A stretch of 64,000 bases of DNA from Variovorax boronicumulans (GCF_019352895.1 NZ_JAAAFX010000004.1:2034245-2098244), one strand, 5' to 3'. Counted from the first letter of the stretch, positions 9,791 through 21,115 are shown. Notes: generated by a model from the sequence alone, not told the origin. Numbers and translations: made by a program.

Positions 9791-10450
9791 ATGTCCACTA
9801 GTGCAAACCCTGGCGTGAAGCCTGAAGCGCCAGGCCGCGGGCGCAAGCGGAGTGCGTCCGCGGAGACGGCGATATTGGACGCGGCGTACGAGTTGCTGCT
9901 GGCATCCGGGCTGCAGGCCACCACGGTCGAGGCCATCGCGGCCAAGGCCGGCGTGAGCAAGGCGACGATCTACAAGTGGTGGCCCAACCGGGCGGCGGTG
10001 ATCATGTCGGCCTTCCTGCGCGAGGGCGCCAGGGCCTTGCCGTACCCGGAAGAGGTGCGCATCGAAAGCGTGATAGAGCGCCTGCACACCATGGCCCTCG
10101 AGTTCCATGGCGCGGTGGGCACGATGATCAAGGCGCTGATCGCCGAGGGGCAGTCGGACCCCGAGATCGCGCAGGCCTTTCGGGAGGGCTACATCTATGC
10201 TCGGCGCAAGCAGGGCGTTGCCATCGTGAAGAGCGCTATCGCCAATGGACTGATCCGCCGCGCCGACCCCGATACCGTGCTCGACCTGCTGTACGCGCCG
10301 CTGTACTACCGCCTGCTGGTCGGCCACCAGCCGCTCACGGCTGCCTTCGTGCGTCAGCACGTGGACCTTGCGATGCACGGGCTCATGGTGCCGTCCGAAC
10401 CCGCCGCGCCGGCCCGCCGCCGGAGCGCTCGCGCATCAAACGGGACTTGA
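9791..10450 (+). CDS. TetR/AcrR-family transcriptional regulator
   Basis: 219-aa regulator. After a charged N-terminal tail, the DNA-binding domain spans about residues 25-72 with the classic TetR core TTVEAIAAKAGVSKATIYKW. The C-terminal part (AEGQSDPEIAQAF, then FREGYIYARR) matches the TetR_C_11-like ligand domain. The ATG at 9791 is preferred (GGAG 12 nt upstream); an in-frame ATG at 9776 is the alternative. It is divergent from the aldolase/MFS/ligase operon and 56 bp upstream of the SDR gene, with an operator-like palindrome in front of each unit, so it probably represses both. Confidence 0.92.
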   Translation: MSTSANPGVKPEAPGRGRKRSASAETAILDAAYELLLASGLQATTVEAIAAKAGVSKATIYKWWPNRAAVIMSAFLREGARALPYPEEVRIESVIERLHTMALEFHGAVGTMIKALIAEGQSDPEIAQAFREGYIYARRKQGVAIVKSAIANGLIRRADPDTVLDLLYAPLYYRLLVGHQPLTAAFVRQHVDLAMHGLMVPSEPAAPARRRSARASNGT

Positions 10451-10470
10451 CGGACCGTCTTTCGGATGAA

Positions 10471-10493
10471 AAACTATACGCTTCGTACAGTTT
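10471..10493. promoter_or_regulatory. TetR-type operator palindrome upstream of the SDR gene
   Basis: AAACTATACG (10471-10480), spacer CTT, then CGTACAGTTT (10484-10493). The arms are complementary at 9 of 10 positions. It lies just downstream of the TetR stop and 14 bp before the SDR start codon, where bound repressor would block transcription. Confidence 0.65.
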
Positions 10494-10506
10494 AATTTGG
10501 ATTGAC

Positions 10507-11349
10507 ATGAATGATTCGGACAGCACGGATGGGTCATCCGCCAGCGGCGCCGGCCAGTCGCGACGCAAGGCCGGCGGTGCCTGTGTGGTCGTGACGGGGG
10601 CGGGGGGCGGCATCGGGCTCGCGGTGGTGCAGCGGCTGCTGCGCGACGGCTGGGCGGTGCTGGCGACCGACCGCGACGCAGCGGCGATGACCGCGCTGGA
10701 AACGCTCGAACAAGGCCACGCAGGCCTGTGGACGCTCGCCATGGATGTGAGCAGCCGCGCGCAGATCGACGAGGCCGGCCGGCAGGCCGATGCGCGTGGC
10801 GTGGCCGTGGCAGGCCTCGTGAACGTCGCGGGCATCCTGCAGGACGTCGGGCCGCTGCTGGCAATGGATTTGGAAGCGCAGCGCCGCATCTGGGACGTGA
10901 ACTATTTCGGCGCCGAGCAGTGCCTGCAGGCCTTCGCGCCCCGCATGGTGGCCAACGGCGGAGGCGCCATCGTCAACATCACCTCGATCAACGAACTGCA
11001 GCCGCTTCCGCTGCACGCCTACGCGCCGAGCAAGGTGGCCCTGGGCGCGCTTACGCGGCTGGCCGCGGGCGAGCTGGGCGCCAAGGGCGTGCGGGTGAAC
11101 GCCGTGGCGCCGGGGTTCACGCTGACGCCGATCTTCAAGGAGAAGCTCGAGAGCGGAAAGCGCGACGCCGGCGCGATCGAGGCCCACACCGCGCTGGGCC
11201 GGCTCGTCGGCACCGAGGAAATCGCTGCGGCGGTGAGCTTCCTGCTGTCCGACGAGGCGAGCGCCATCACCGGCGTGAGCCTGCCGGTAGACGCGGGCTG
11301 GTTGTCGACGGCGCACTGGATGAACTTCGGGACCTTGCTGGCCCAGTGA
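10507..11349 (+). CDS. SDR-family NAD(P)-dependent oxidoreductase
   Basis: 280-aa short-chain dehydrogenase/reductase of the classical type. The cofactor motif TGAGGGIG is at 30-37, NVAG near 106-109, and the active site has S160, Y172 and K176 (YAPSK). The C-terminal VNAVAPGFTLTP and GVSLPVDAGW segments are standard. The ATG at 10507 is chosen because a longer in-frame reading would overlap the whole TetR gene. It probably oxidises a hydroxy intermediate of the aldolase/ligase pathway next door, under the same TetR. Substrate unknown. Confidence 0.92.
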   Translation: MNDSDSTDGSSASGAGQSRRKAGGACVVVTGAGGGIGLAVVQRLLRDGWAVLATDRDAAAMTALETLEQGHAGLWTLAMDVSSRAQIDEAGRQADARGVAVAGLVNVAGILQDVGPLLAMDLEAQRRIWDVNYFGAEQCLQAFAPRMVANGGGAIVNITSINELQPLPLHAYAPSKVALGALTRLAAGELGAKGVRVNAVAPGFTLTPIFKEKLESGKRDAGAIEAHTALGRLVGTEEIAAAVSFLLSDEASAITGVSLPVDAGWLSTAHWMNFGTLLAQ

Positions 11350-11362
11350 GGCCCTCCGGTCG

Positions 11363-12985
11363 CTACGCGGGCGGATTCACCGCATCGTCCACGCTCCAGG
11401 CCGCATAGGCCGCGGCCGGCAGGTCCGGCGAGGCGACCTTGGAGAGCACATCGCGCACCTCGTCCTTGACACGCGCCAGCGCGAGCGGCACGCCGCGCAC
11501 GCGCATGTAGGCGGCGAATTCGCACAGCGCCTCGATGCTGGTGGCGTCGAGGTCGGGCGATTCCTCCAGGCTCAGCACCATGCGATGCAAGGCCGGCGCG
11601 CCGTCGATGCGCGCGCGGATGGCTGCGAACACCGCGTCGGCGTTGCCGAAGAACAGCGGCACTTCGGGCCGCGCGATCAGCACGCCGGGCGGCACGGTCG
11701 CCTCGGGGTGGCGCGCGACGTCCACATAGTCGTGGCTTTGGCGGAGCCGGCCGAGCCAGCTCACGTTGGTGCGCGAGAAGCCGCGCAGCAAGAGCAGCAG
11801 GCTCACGCCGATGGCGGCGAGCAGGCCGTCGAGCACGCCCAGCAGCACCACGGCGGCCACGGCCACCAGCGCCACGAGCCGGTCGCGCCGCCACTGGAAG
11901 TAGGGGCGCAGCGCGGCGGGGTTCAGCGTGTGGCCCACGGCGTTGATCACGATCGCGGCGAGCAGCGGCTCGGGCGTGTGTGCGATCCACGGCAGCAGCG
12001 TGAGCACCGCCACACCCACCACCAGTCCCGCGACGAGGCCGGCGGCGCGGCTCTGCGCGCCGGCCGATTCGTTGGCCGAGGTGGCCGAGTAGCCCGCGCC
12101 CACCGGCATGCCCTGGAACAGCGCCGACAGCAGGTTGGCGCCGCCGAGCGCCAGCAGGTCGCGGTTGGGCGCCACGTTGTCGCCACGGCGCATGGCGAAG
12201 GTGCGGATCGAACCGTACGACTCGGCATAGAGGATCAGGGCCATCGCGAAGGCCAGTTCGACCAGGCTCAGCCATTGCGCGCGGTCGAGTGAAGGCAGGC
12301 CGGGGTGCGAGAAGTCGAGCGCCATCGGGCCCACCGCCATGACGCCCCAGGCGCGGCTGATGCCGCTTGCATCGAGGGCGATGCCTGCCGCGATCACCAG
12401 CAGGGCGGCCGGCACTGCGCGCCAGCGCGAGAACAGGCGCATGAGCAGCAGGGCCGCGATGGCCATCGCCGCGCCGGCGAGATTCCAGTGGCGCCAGGCC
12501 GCGGCCAGATCGAAGGCGAGCCGGAAAAAGTCGCTGTGCGCCGGCTGCACCGCCAGAACCTTGGGCAACTGCTTGACCACGATGGTCAGCGCCAGGCCGA
12601 GCGCAAAGCCGCGCAGCACGGGCTTGGCGATCAGGCTGGACACGGCACCGAGCTTGGCCAGCCCCGCGATCACGAAGAACACGCCGGCCAGCAGCACGAT
12701 GCCCGTGCCCATGGCGAGCCGGGTGGCGGCGTCCACGCCCGGCATCGCCGCGGTCGCGGCGAACAGCACGGCCGCCGACGAGGAGGTGGCCGACACGATC
12801 GCGAAGCGGCTGCTGCCGAACAGGCCGTAGACCAGCAGCCCCGCGAACAGCGCAATCACGCCGGCCTGCGGCGGCATGCCTGCAATGCCCGAATAGGCCA
12901 CGGCCTCGGGCAGCAGCAGGCCGGCGATCGAGACGCCGGCCACCAGGTCGGCGATGCCGGGACGCGCGGCGGGAGCGGAGCTCAC
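11363..12985 (-). CDS. SulP-family inorganic anion permease with STAS domain
   Basis: 540-aa inner-membrane SLC26/SulP transporter (sulfate, bicarbonate or a related anion). The N-terminal signature GLLLPEAVAYSGIAGMPP and about 10-12 further hydrophobic segments cover residues 10-400. A cytoplasmic STAS domain occupies about 425-535. It starts with GTG at 12985, overlapping the stop of the ParB-like gene by 4 bp, so the two are translationally coupled. The convergent SDR gene ends 13 bp away. The carried ion cannot be decided; no carbonic anhydrase is adjacent. Confidence 0.92.
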   Translation of the reverse strand: MSSAPAARPGIADLVAGVSIAGLLLPEAVAYSGIAGMPPQAGVIALFAGLLVYGLFGSSRFAIVSATSSSAAVLFAATAAMPGVDAATRLAMGTGIVLLAGVFFVIAGLAKLGAVSSLIAKPVLRGFALGLALTIVVKQLPKVLAVQPAHSDFFRLAFDLAAAWRHWNLAGAAMAIAALLLMRLFSRWRAVPAALLVIAAGIALDASGISRAWGVMAVGPMALDFSHPGLPSLDRAQWLSLVELAFAMALILYAESYGSIRTFAMRRGDNVAPNRDLLALGGANLLSALFQGMPVGAGYSATSANESAGAQSRAAGLVAGLVVGVAVLTLLPWIAHTPEPLLAAIVINAVGHTLNPAALRPYFQWRRDRLVALVAVAAVVLLGVLDGLLAAIGVSLLLLLRGFSRTNVSWLGRLRQSHDYVDVARHPEATVPPGVLIARPEVPLFFGNADAVFAAIRARIDGAPALHRMVLSLEESPDLDATSIEALCEFAAYMRVRGVPLALARVKDEVRDVLSKVASPDLPAAAYAAWSVDDAVNPPA

Positions 12986-13635
12986 ACGGTGGCTGCGACC
13001 GGCGCAGGGCTGCCGCTGACCCCGCTCCACCCCGGCAGGCAGCGTGCCGCGGGCAGGCGGGCCAGCGCCACGGCCTTGTCTATCGCGGCCTGCGGCAAGA
13101 CCTCGGTGGCCGAGGGCTGGAGCTTTTTCAGTGGCACGAGCGGGCGGAAGTGGTCGGCCCAGAGAAACTCGGCGTAAGGCGCCGCGTCCTTGGCATAGCC
13201 GCCGGCCTTGCGCACGAAGCCCGCGAGGCTGCGGTAGGGGTCGTCGCGCAGCTTGCTCACGCTCTGCGGAATGGCCGAGAACGCGCGCCGCCGGCCTTTC
13301 TCGTCGAAGGGGTGCGCCCAGCGGTGGAACTCCATCAGGCGCCAGAACTGTTCGCCCTCGACCTCGGACAGGTCGTCGAGCTGCATCACCCAGACGCGCC
13401 GGACCGACTCCTCGTGGAGCGCGCGGCCGAGGTGGTGGTGGTCGACGATGTAGTGGCGCCCGCCGGGCCCGCGCACGGCCGGGAACCAGTGCGCCTCCAG
13501 CGTGCGTTCGCGCTCCTTGCGCTTGAGCTGCGTCCACTGCGCCCGCTTGGTGGCGACTTCCGCACCGCCTACCGTGATCTGCGTGGGGCGGAGGTCGTTG
13601 AGATCGACGGGGATGAGGTTGGGCTTGGCGGTCAT
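12982..13635 (-). CDS. ParB-like nuclease-fold protein (ParBc_2 type)
   Basis: 217-aa protein resembling the ParBc_2 family rather than chromosomal ParB. It has a strand-rich N-terminus (PVDLNDLRPTQITVG), a conserved YIVDHHHLGRAL motif near residue 65, the segment FHRWAHPFDEKG, and no helix-turn-helix. Function is unproven in the family; a phosphotransferase or nuclease activity is only suggested by fold. It is translationally coupled to the SulP permease, implying a functional link with anion transport rather than DNA segregation. Confidence 0.75.
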   Translation of the reverse strand: MTAKPNLIPVDLNDLRPTQITVGGAEVATKRAQWTQLKRKERERTLEAHWFPAVRGPGGRHYIVDHHHLGRALHEESVRRVWVMQLDDLSEVEGEQFWRLMEFHRWAHPFDEKGRRRAFSAIPQSVSKLRDDPYRSLAGFVRKAGGYAKDAAPYAEFLWADHFRPLVPLKKLQPSATEVLPQAAIDKAVALARLPAARCLPGWSGVSGSPAPVAATV

Positions 13636-13756
13636 GGGATTCCCGTGGTGTGCGCGTGCGCCATCGGCTTTGCGCCACGAAGCGCCGTTCGTGGGCGGAT
13701 TGTGCCTTCGCGCAGGCCAATGCGCCCGGCAACCGGCACTGCGCCTGCTGCGACGT

Positions 13757-14413
13757 TCAGGGCGCGGCGCCCGTGGCGCAGGCCGCTTGCGCGTCCACGC
13801 GTTGCAGCCAGTGTCCGACCGCCTCGGCCACCGCGGCAGGCTGTTCCAGCGTCGACATGTGCCCGCAGTCCGGAACGATCACCAGCGCCGCATCGCCCGC
13901 GAGCAGCGCAGCCATTTCCTCGCTGAGCGCTGGTGGCGGGACCTGATCCTCGCGCCCGCACAGGACCAGCGCGGGGCAGCGCAGCGTGCGCAGCACGTCG
14001 CGGCTGTCCGGCCGGTTCATCGCCGCCGTCTGCTGGCGCGCGAACCCTTCACGCCCGACGCTTCGCGCCATGTCGGCGAGCCGTTCGAGCAGGCGACGGT
14101 CCTGCGCGTGAGAGGCATGCACGACCCGCGACGCGAAGTCGGCTGCGACCTGGGCGAAGCTGGCGCTGCCCGAACCGAGCGCGGCCACCATGCCTTGCCG
14201 GTTCTGCCTCGCCGCCTTCGAATCGGCGCGCGCGCCCGTGTCCAGCAGCGCGATGCCGGCGATCCGGCGGTGGGCCTGCCGGCAGACTTCGAGCGCCACA
14301 TAGCCGCCGAGCGAGAAGCCCGCCACGGCAAAGGGACCGGGTGGCATGGCGTCGATCGCGGACGCCGCCAGCACGGCGATGGCATCCGCGTGATGGGTGG
14401 GTGCGACCACCAC
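13757..14413 (-). CDS. Alpha/beta hydrolase, N-terminally short (possible decaying gene)
   Basis: Alpha/beta hydrolase with the nucleophile elbow GFSLGGY, an acid residue in LCGREDQVPP and a histidine in PDCGHMSTLE. What is missing is the normal first 40 or so residues with the first strands and the oxyanion HG loop: translation reads HHADAIAVLAASAID shortly before the elbow, which in relatives follows such a segment. A GTG at 14413 with AGGGA upstream gives 218 aa. The open frame extends to 14521, but that part overlaps the ABC exporter and shows no family sequence. Either a shortened active form or a truncated remnant. Confidence 0.6.
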   Translation of the reverse strand: MVVAPTHHADAIAVLAASAIDAMPPGPFAVAGFSLGGYVALEVCRQAHRRIAGIALLDTGARADSKAARQNRQGMVAALGSGSASFAQVAADFASRVVHASHAQDRRLLERLADMARSVGREGFARQQTAAMNRPDSRDVLRTLRCPALVLCGREDQVPPPALSEEMAALLAGDAALVIVPDCGHMSTLEQPAAVAEAVGHWLQRVDAQAACATGAAP

Positions 14414-14438
14414 ATTGCGCGTCCCTGGAAGGGGCGGG

Positions 14439-16274
14439 TCATGGTGCGCTCGCCGCGGTGTCGGGCACCAGCTCGTCGAAGGACGCATGGCTGCTCGCAT
14501 GCAGCCGCGCGTAGGCGCCACCCTGCGCGAGCAGTGTCTCGTGCCGGCCCTGCTCGACGATGCGGCCTTGGTGCAGCACCACGATCACGTCAGCGTCGCG
14601 CACGGTGGCCAGCCGGTGCGCAATGAGGATCGTGGTGCGGCCTTTGCGCAGCAACCGCAGCGCGCGTTGAATCTCGCCTTCGGTGAAGCTGTCGATGTTG
14701 GCCGTGGCCTCGTCGAGGATCAGGATCTTCGGGTCGGCCAGCAGCGCGCGCGCGAAGCTCAGCAGCTGTCGCTGGCCGATCGACAGGTTGCGCCCGCGCT
14801 GGCCCAGCTGCGTGTCGTAGCCCTCGGGCAGCAGCGTGATGAAGGCGTCGGCCCGCACCGCGCGTGCTGCCTCGACCACGTCGTCGCGTGTGGCACCGGG
14901 CAGGCCGTAGCGGATGTTGTCGAGGATGCTGCCGGTGAACAGGAAAGGCTCTTGCAGCACCATGCCGATCTGCTGGCCCAGCGTGTCCTGCTGCAGGTCG
15001 CGCACGTCGTGGCCACCCACGCGCACCGCGCCGGCGCTCACGTCGTAGAAGCGGTGGATCAGCGAGACGATGCTGGTCTTGCCCGAGCCGGTGGCGCCCA
15101 CCAGGGCCACGGTCTGGTAGGCGGGGATGCGCAGGTCGATGCCGTGCAGGACGGTCTGTCCCGGGCGGTAGCCAAAGTCGACTTGCTCCAGCACGATCTC
15201 GGGCGCGAAGTCGGCCGGCAGCGCGATGGCGCCAGGCTTCTCCTGGACCGTGATCGGCACGTCCAGTACCTCGAAGATGCGCTGGCCCGCGGCCATGGCG
15301 CGCTGCATCACGGTGTACTGCATCGACAGCGTGCGGATCGGGTCGAAGAAGCGCTGCACGTAGAAGATGTAGGCCACCATCACGCCCACGCCGAGCGAGC
15401 CGCCGAGCACGGCGCGGCCGCCGAACACCACCACCACGGCCGTGGCCAGGCCAGTGAGGACGTCGACCGCCGGCACCATGATCTGCGACGCGTGCGAGGA
15501 GCCGATCTGCGCATGCAGGTTCTCGTTGGCACGCACTTCGTAGCGCTGCAGGTTGGTCGCCTGGCGGCGTGTCTCCTGCACGGTGCGGATGCCGTTGATG
15601 TTCTCGGCCAGCGCGGCGTTGACGCTCGACGACGCCTCGCGCGCGCGCTTGAACTTCTCGCGGGCCCAGGGAATCCAGGCCATGCGCACCAGCACCAGGG
15701 CCGGCAGCACCGCCAGCGTGAGGGCACCCAGCTGCAGATCCATCCAGAGCAGTACCGCGACGATGCCGATCAGCAGGCAGATGTCGCCCAGCGCCGAGAC
15801 CGAGTTCTCCATGAACTCCTGCAGCGCATTCACGTCGCCGGCCAGCCGCGCCATGAGGCGGCCGACCTGGGTCTGGTCGAGCGTGGTCAGCGACACGTCC
15901 TGCAGGTGCGCGAACATCGCGCGTCGCAGGTCGAAGATCACGCGCTGCGCCAGCCGGGCCGCCACCCATTCCTGCAGGAAGTTCAGGCCCGCGTTCAGCA
16001 CCACCAGCACGGCGAACCACGAGAGCGCCTGCACCAGATGAGAGGTGGTGCCCTCGGTCGCGCTGTCGACGGCATAGCGCACCGCGATCGGGATCGAGAC
16101 CTGGACCAGCGTGTAGAAGAAGACCGAGGCGACGGCGCCCCACAGCACGCGGCGGTAAGGGCGGATGAAGCCCCACAGGCGCTCGACCACGCGGGTGTCG
16201 AAGCGGCTGAAGATCTCCTCGCCCTGCTCGGCGGTGCCGGACCTGGCCGAAGGGGTGGATGTGGCGATGCTCAT
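14439..16274 (-). CDS. ABC exporter half-transporter (catalytically canonical subunit)
   Basis: 611-aa fusion of a six-helix exporter domain (residues about 40-330) and an ATPase domain (about 365-605), in the MdlB/SmdB style. Walker A is VGATGSGKTS, the signature is LSIGQRQL, Walker B is ILILDEAT with the catalytic glutamate, and the H-loop is IAHRL. The ATG at 16274 overlaps the stop of the upstream half-transporter (ATGA), so the two are made together and very likely dimerise. Together they resemble heterodimeric lipid/drug exporters; no substrate is evident. Confidence 0.93.
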   Translation of the reverse strand: MSIATSTPSARSGTAEQGEEIFSRFDTRVVERLWGFIRPYRRVLWGAVASVFFYTLVQVSIPIAVRYAVDSATEGTTSHLVQALSWFAVLVVLNAGLNFLQEWVAARLAQRVIFDLRRAMFAHLQDVSLTTLDQTQVGRLMARLAGDVNALQEFMENSVSALGDICLLIGIVAVLLWMDLQLGALTLAVLPALVLVRMAWIPWAREKFKRAREASSSVNAALAENINGIRTVQETRRQATNLQRYEVRANENLHAQIGSSHASQIMVPAVDVLTGLATAVVVVFGGRAVLGGSLGVGVMVAYIFYVQRFFDPIRTLSMQYTVMQRAMAAGQRIFEVLDVPITVQEKPGAIALPADFAPEIVLEQVDFGYRPGQTVLHGIDLRIPAYQTVALVGATGSGKTSIVSLIHRFYDVSAGAVRVGGHDVRDLQQDTLGQQIGMVLQEPFLFTGSILDNIRYGLPGATRDDVVEAARAVRADAFITLLPEGYDTQLGQRGRNLSIGQRQLLSFARALLADPKILILDEATANIDSFTEGEIQRALRLLRKGRTTILIAHRLATVRDADVIVVLHQGRIVEQGRHETLLAQGGAYARLHASSHASFDELVPDTAASAP

Positions 16275-18196
16275 GCCAGTGCGCCTTCCTGTGGCGCCGG
16301 AGCCGGTGTCCGCTCGCCCCGGTTCTGCAGCTTCCACAGCGCGGCGTAGTGGCCGTCGGCCGCCAGCAGCGTGTCGTGCGTGCCGCGTTCGGCGATGCGG
16401 CCCTGGTCGAGCACGAGGATCTCGTCGGCATGCATCAGTGAGCTGAGCCGGTGCGCGATGACCACGGTCGACTTGTGGCGTACGGCTGCATGAAGGGTCG
16501 TGCGCAGGTGCTGCTCGGTGGCCGCATCGACGGCCGAGGTCGCGTCGTCGAGCACGATGATCGCCGGGTCGGCCGTCAGGCCGCGCGCGATCGACAGCCG
16601 CTGGCGCTGGCCGCCCGACAGCGCCACGCCGCGTTCGCCGACACGCGTGCCGTAGCCCTCGGGCAGCTGGGCCACGTGGTCGTGCAGTTGGGCCACGGTG
16701 GTGGCGGCCACCACACGGCCCGCGTCGGCCGCGGGCTCGGCGTAGGCTGCGTTGTGGTGGACCGAGGTGTCGAACAGGAAGGTCTCCTGCTGCACCAGGC
16801 TCACAGCCTCGCGCAGCGAGTCGAGCGTGAGCTCGCGTACGTCCTGTCCGTCGATGGTGATGCGCCCGGCGCTCACGTCGTAGAAGCGCGCGATGAGCTG
16901 GGCCAGCGTCGACTTGCCGCTGCCCGGCGCGCCGACGATGCCCAGCGTGCGGCCGGGTCGCAGCTCGAAACCGATGTCGTGCAGCACCGCCGCGCGCGCC
17001 GTGCCGGCATGGCCCGGCGCGCGGGGATAGGTGAAGCTCACGTTCTCGAAGCGCAGCACGCCCTGCGTCAGCACCAGCGGCTTCGCGCCCGGGCGGTCGT
17101 GGATCGCGGGCGTGGTGTCGAGCACCTCGAAGAAGCGCGAGCCGGAGGAGGCCGCGCGCGCGCTGGCGTTGACGATCATGCCGATCTGCCGCACCGGCTG
17201 CTGCAGCAGCGTCATGAAGGTCAGGCACTCGGTCAGCTGGCCGACCGTGAGTTGCCCGGCCGCGATGCGCCGGCCGCCGAACCAGAGCACCAGCCCCATC
17301 GCGAGGTAGAAGGAAAAGTTCATGGTGCTGACCGAGCCCATGCGCAGCGTGATGCGGCGGTTCGACAGGCGCAGCGCGGCTTCGGAGACGCGGTCGAACT
17401 TGGCGAGCTCGAACGCGCGCGAGGCGAAGGCGCGCACCACGCGCGCGCCCTGCAGGTTCTCCTCCATGCCGCGGGTCAGTTCGGACATCAGCTGCTGCAG
17501 CCGCTCCCACGACAGGCGAAGCAGCACCCCCATGCGGCCGGCGCGCCAGACCACGAAGGGCACGAAACTCAGCGCCAGCGCGCCGAGCAGCAGGTCGACG
17601 TGCATCAGCCGCCAGGTGCCGGCGACAACCAGCAAGGCCAGCGACAGGGTGCGCAGCAGGCCCGATTCGAGAAAGCCGCGCACGCCTTCAAGGTCGAGCA
17701 TGCCGCGCGCGATCAGGTCGCCCGAATGCCGGCGGTCGTGGAAGGAGAAGTCGAGGCGCTGCAGCTTCTCGTAGAAGGCCAGCCGCAGGTCGTAGCCCAC
17801 GCGCTGTGCGATGTTCTCGCCCAGGTAGCCTTGCAGGCCGGTCAGCGTGCCGCGCGCGGCGCAGGCCGCCACGATGAACCCGGCGATCCACCAGAGCGCG
17901 GTGCCGGCCGCGTCGGACGAGGCCGATGAACCGTTGCCCACCAGCCGATGTGCCTGGTCGACCGCGTCGCCCAGCAGCTTCGGCGTGAGCAGGTTGAACA
18001 GCGTGGCGCCCACCGCGCACAGCACTGCGGCCGCGCAGCGCCAGGGGTAGCGCCAGGCCAGCCGCACGAGGCGGGCGAGCACGCGCGGCATGGCATGCAC
18101 GTCGATGCGGCCGAGGGCGGTGAAATCATCGGGCAACTCCGTCACGGGAGAGACCGGGGTGGAGGCGGAGGGGAGGGAGAGCGTGGGTGTCGTCAT
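16271..18196 (-). CDS. ABC exporter half-transporter (degenerate-site subunit)
   Basis: 641-aa partner of the preceding half-transporter. The membrane domain spans about residues 60-350 and the ATPase about 385-625. Walker A is VGAPGSGKST and the signature is a full LSGGQRQR. In Walker B (IIVLDDATSAVD) aspartate replaces the catalytic glutamate, the mark of the non-hydrolysing site in heterodimeric exporters. The H-loop histidine (IAHRL) is kept. The ATG at 18196 gives the normal N-terminal tail; further in-frame upstream sequence is non-family and contains the predicted promoter. A sigma-54 promoter about 95-110 bp upstream ties it to the neighbouring activators. Confidence 0.92.
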   Translation of the reverse strand: MTTPTLSLPSASTPVSPVTELPDDFTALGRIDVHAMPRVLARLVRLAWRYPWRCAAAVLCAVGATLFNLLTPKLLGDAVDQAHRLVGNGSSASSDAAGTALWWIAGFIVAACAARGTLTGLQGYLGENIAQRVGYDLRLAFYEKLQRLDFSFHDRRHSGDLIARGMLDLEGVRGFLESGLLRTLSLALLVVAGTWRLMHVDLLLGALALSFVPFVVWRAGRMGVLLRLSWERLQQLMSELTRGMEENLQGARVVRAFASRAFELAKFDRVSEAALRLSNRRITLRMGSVSTMNFSFYLAMGLVLWFGGRRIAAGQLTVGQLTECLTFMTLLQQPVRQIGMIVNASARAASSGSRFFEVLDTTPAIHDRPGAKPLVLTQGVLRFENVSFTYPRAPGHAGTARAAVLHDIGFELRPGRTLGIVGAPGSGKSTLAQLIARFYDVSAGRITIDGQDVRELTLDSLREAVSLVQQETFLFDTSVHHNAAYAEPAADAGRVVAATTVAQLHDHVAQLPEGYGTRVGERGVALSGGQRQRLSIARGLTADPAIIVLDDATSAVDAATEQHLRTTLHAAVRHKSTVVIAHRLSSLMHADEILVLDQGRIAERGTHDTLLAADGHYAALWKLQNRGERTPAPAPQEGALA

Positions 18197-18288
18197 GCAA
18201 GGGCCGGGCGGCGAGGCGCTTGGGCCACCGGGGCCGGTCGTGTCGGGGGGGCAGGAAAGAAGGGAGCGGCTGCAGCCGGAGCACCTGG

Positions 18289-18304
18289 CGCAAATCGCAT
18301 GCCA
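18289..18304 (-). promoter_or_regulatory. Predicted sigma-54 promoter of the ABC exporter pair
   Basis: Read on the minus strand the site is TGGCATGCGATTTGCG: a -24 box one base off TGGCACG and a -12 TTGC with exact GG-N10-GC spacing. It lies in the 245-bp gap between the activator's stop and the exporter start, oriented towards the exporter. A TGCTGC/GCAGCA hairpin (18344-18359) lies about 40 bp upstream and is a candidate activator site. Confidence 0.55.
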
Positions 18305-18441
18305 GCTGTTTCCCACGCCAATCGGCGCGCCAAGCGCGGAAATTGCTGCGCATGCAGCAGCGCGCGTGCGAGCGCTGTTGCGCGCGATGCAGCCGAGCGG
18401 GGCGGGAACGCCCAGGGCCTGTCGGCCCCGGCGGACGGTCT

Positions 18442-19521
<1,080 letters not shown>

Positions 19522-19600
19522 GGATGAAGTCAGACCTGGACTGGATGCGTGGAAGCGATGAAGGAAGAAGGCCGGCGCGTTGTGCCTGGTGTGCAGCAAA

Positions 19601-19616
19601 AGCAGCGTCCGTGCCA
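19601..19616 (-). promoter_or_regulatory. Predicted sigma-54 promoter of the activator gene at 18442-19521
   Basis: Minus-strand TGGCACGGACGCTGCT: a perfect -24 box and a -12 box with one change, GG and GC ten bases apart. It implies sigma-54-dependent expression of the activator itself, by auto-activation or by the second activator. Two GAATGCAGCA direct repeats (19626-19635 and 19676-19685), exactly 50 bp apart, lie just upstream and could be activator sites. Confidence 0.55.
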
Positions 19617-19801
19617 AGGTGCCTCGAATGCAGCAGCAGGAGCGGACATGACTGGACGGCTGTGGCGGCTGCCTTGAATGCAGCACCGATGGCGCCTGCC
19701 TGCTGCGCATCGCGATGCTCCTGGTGCTGGCGGTGCAATGCAATGGCCGGCGCCACGCGTGTGCGCGGTGCCGAAGGGCTGCGCTGCGACAGGCGCCCGT
19801 T

Positions 19802-21115
<1,314 letters not shown>

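Noticed and set aside
19739..19755. A second sigma-54-like site upstream of the first activator
   Set aside because: TGGCGC and TTGCA are present but GG-to-GC spacing is 11, which sigma-54 tolerates poorly.
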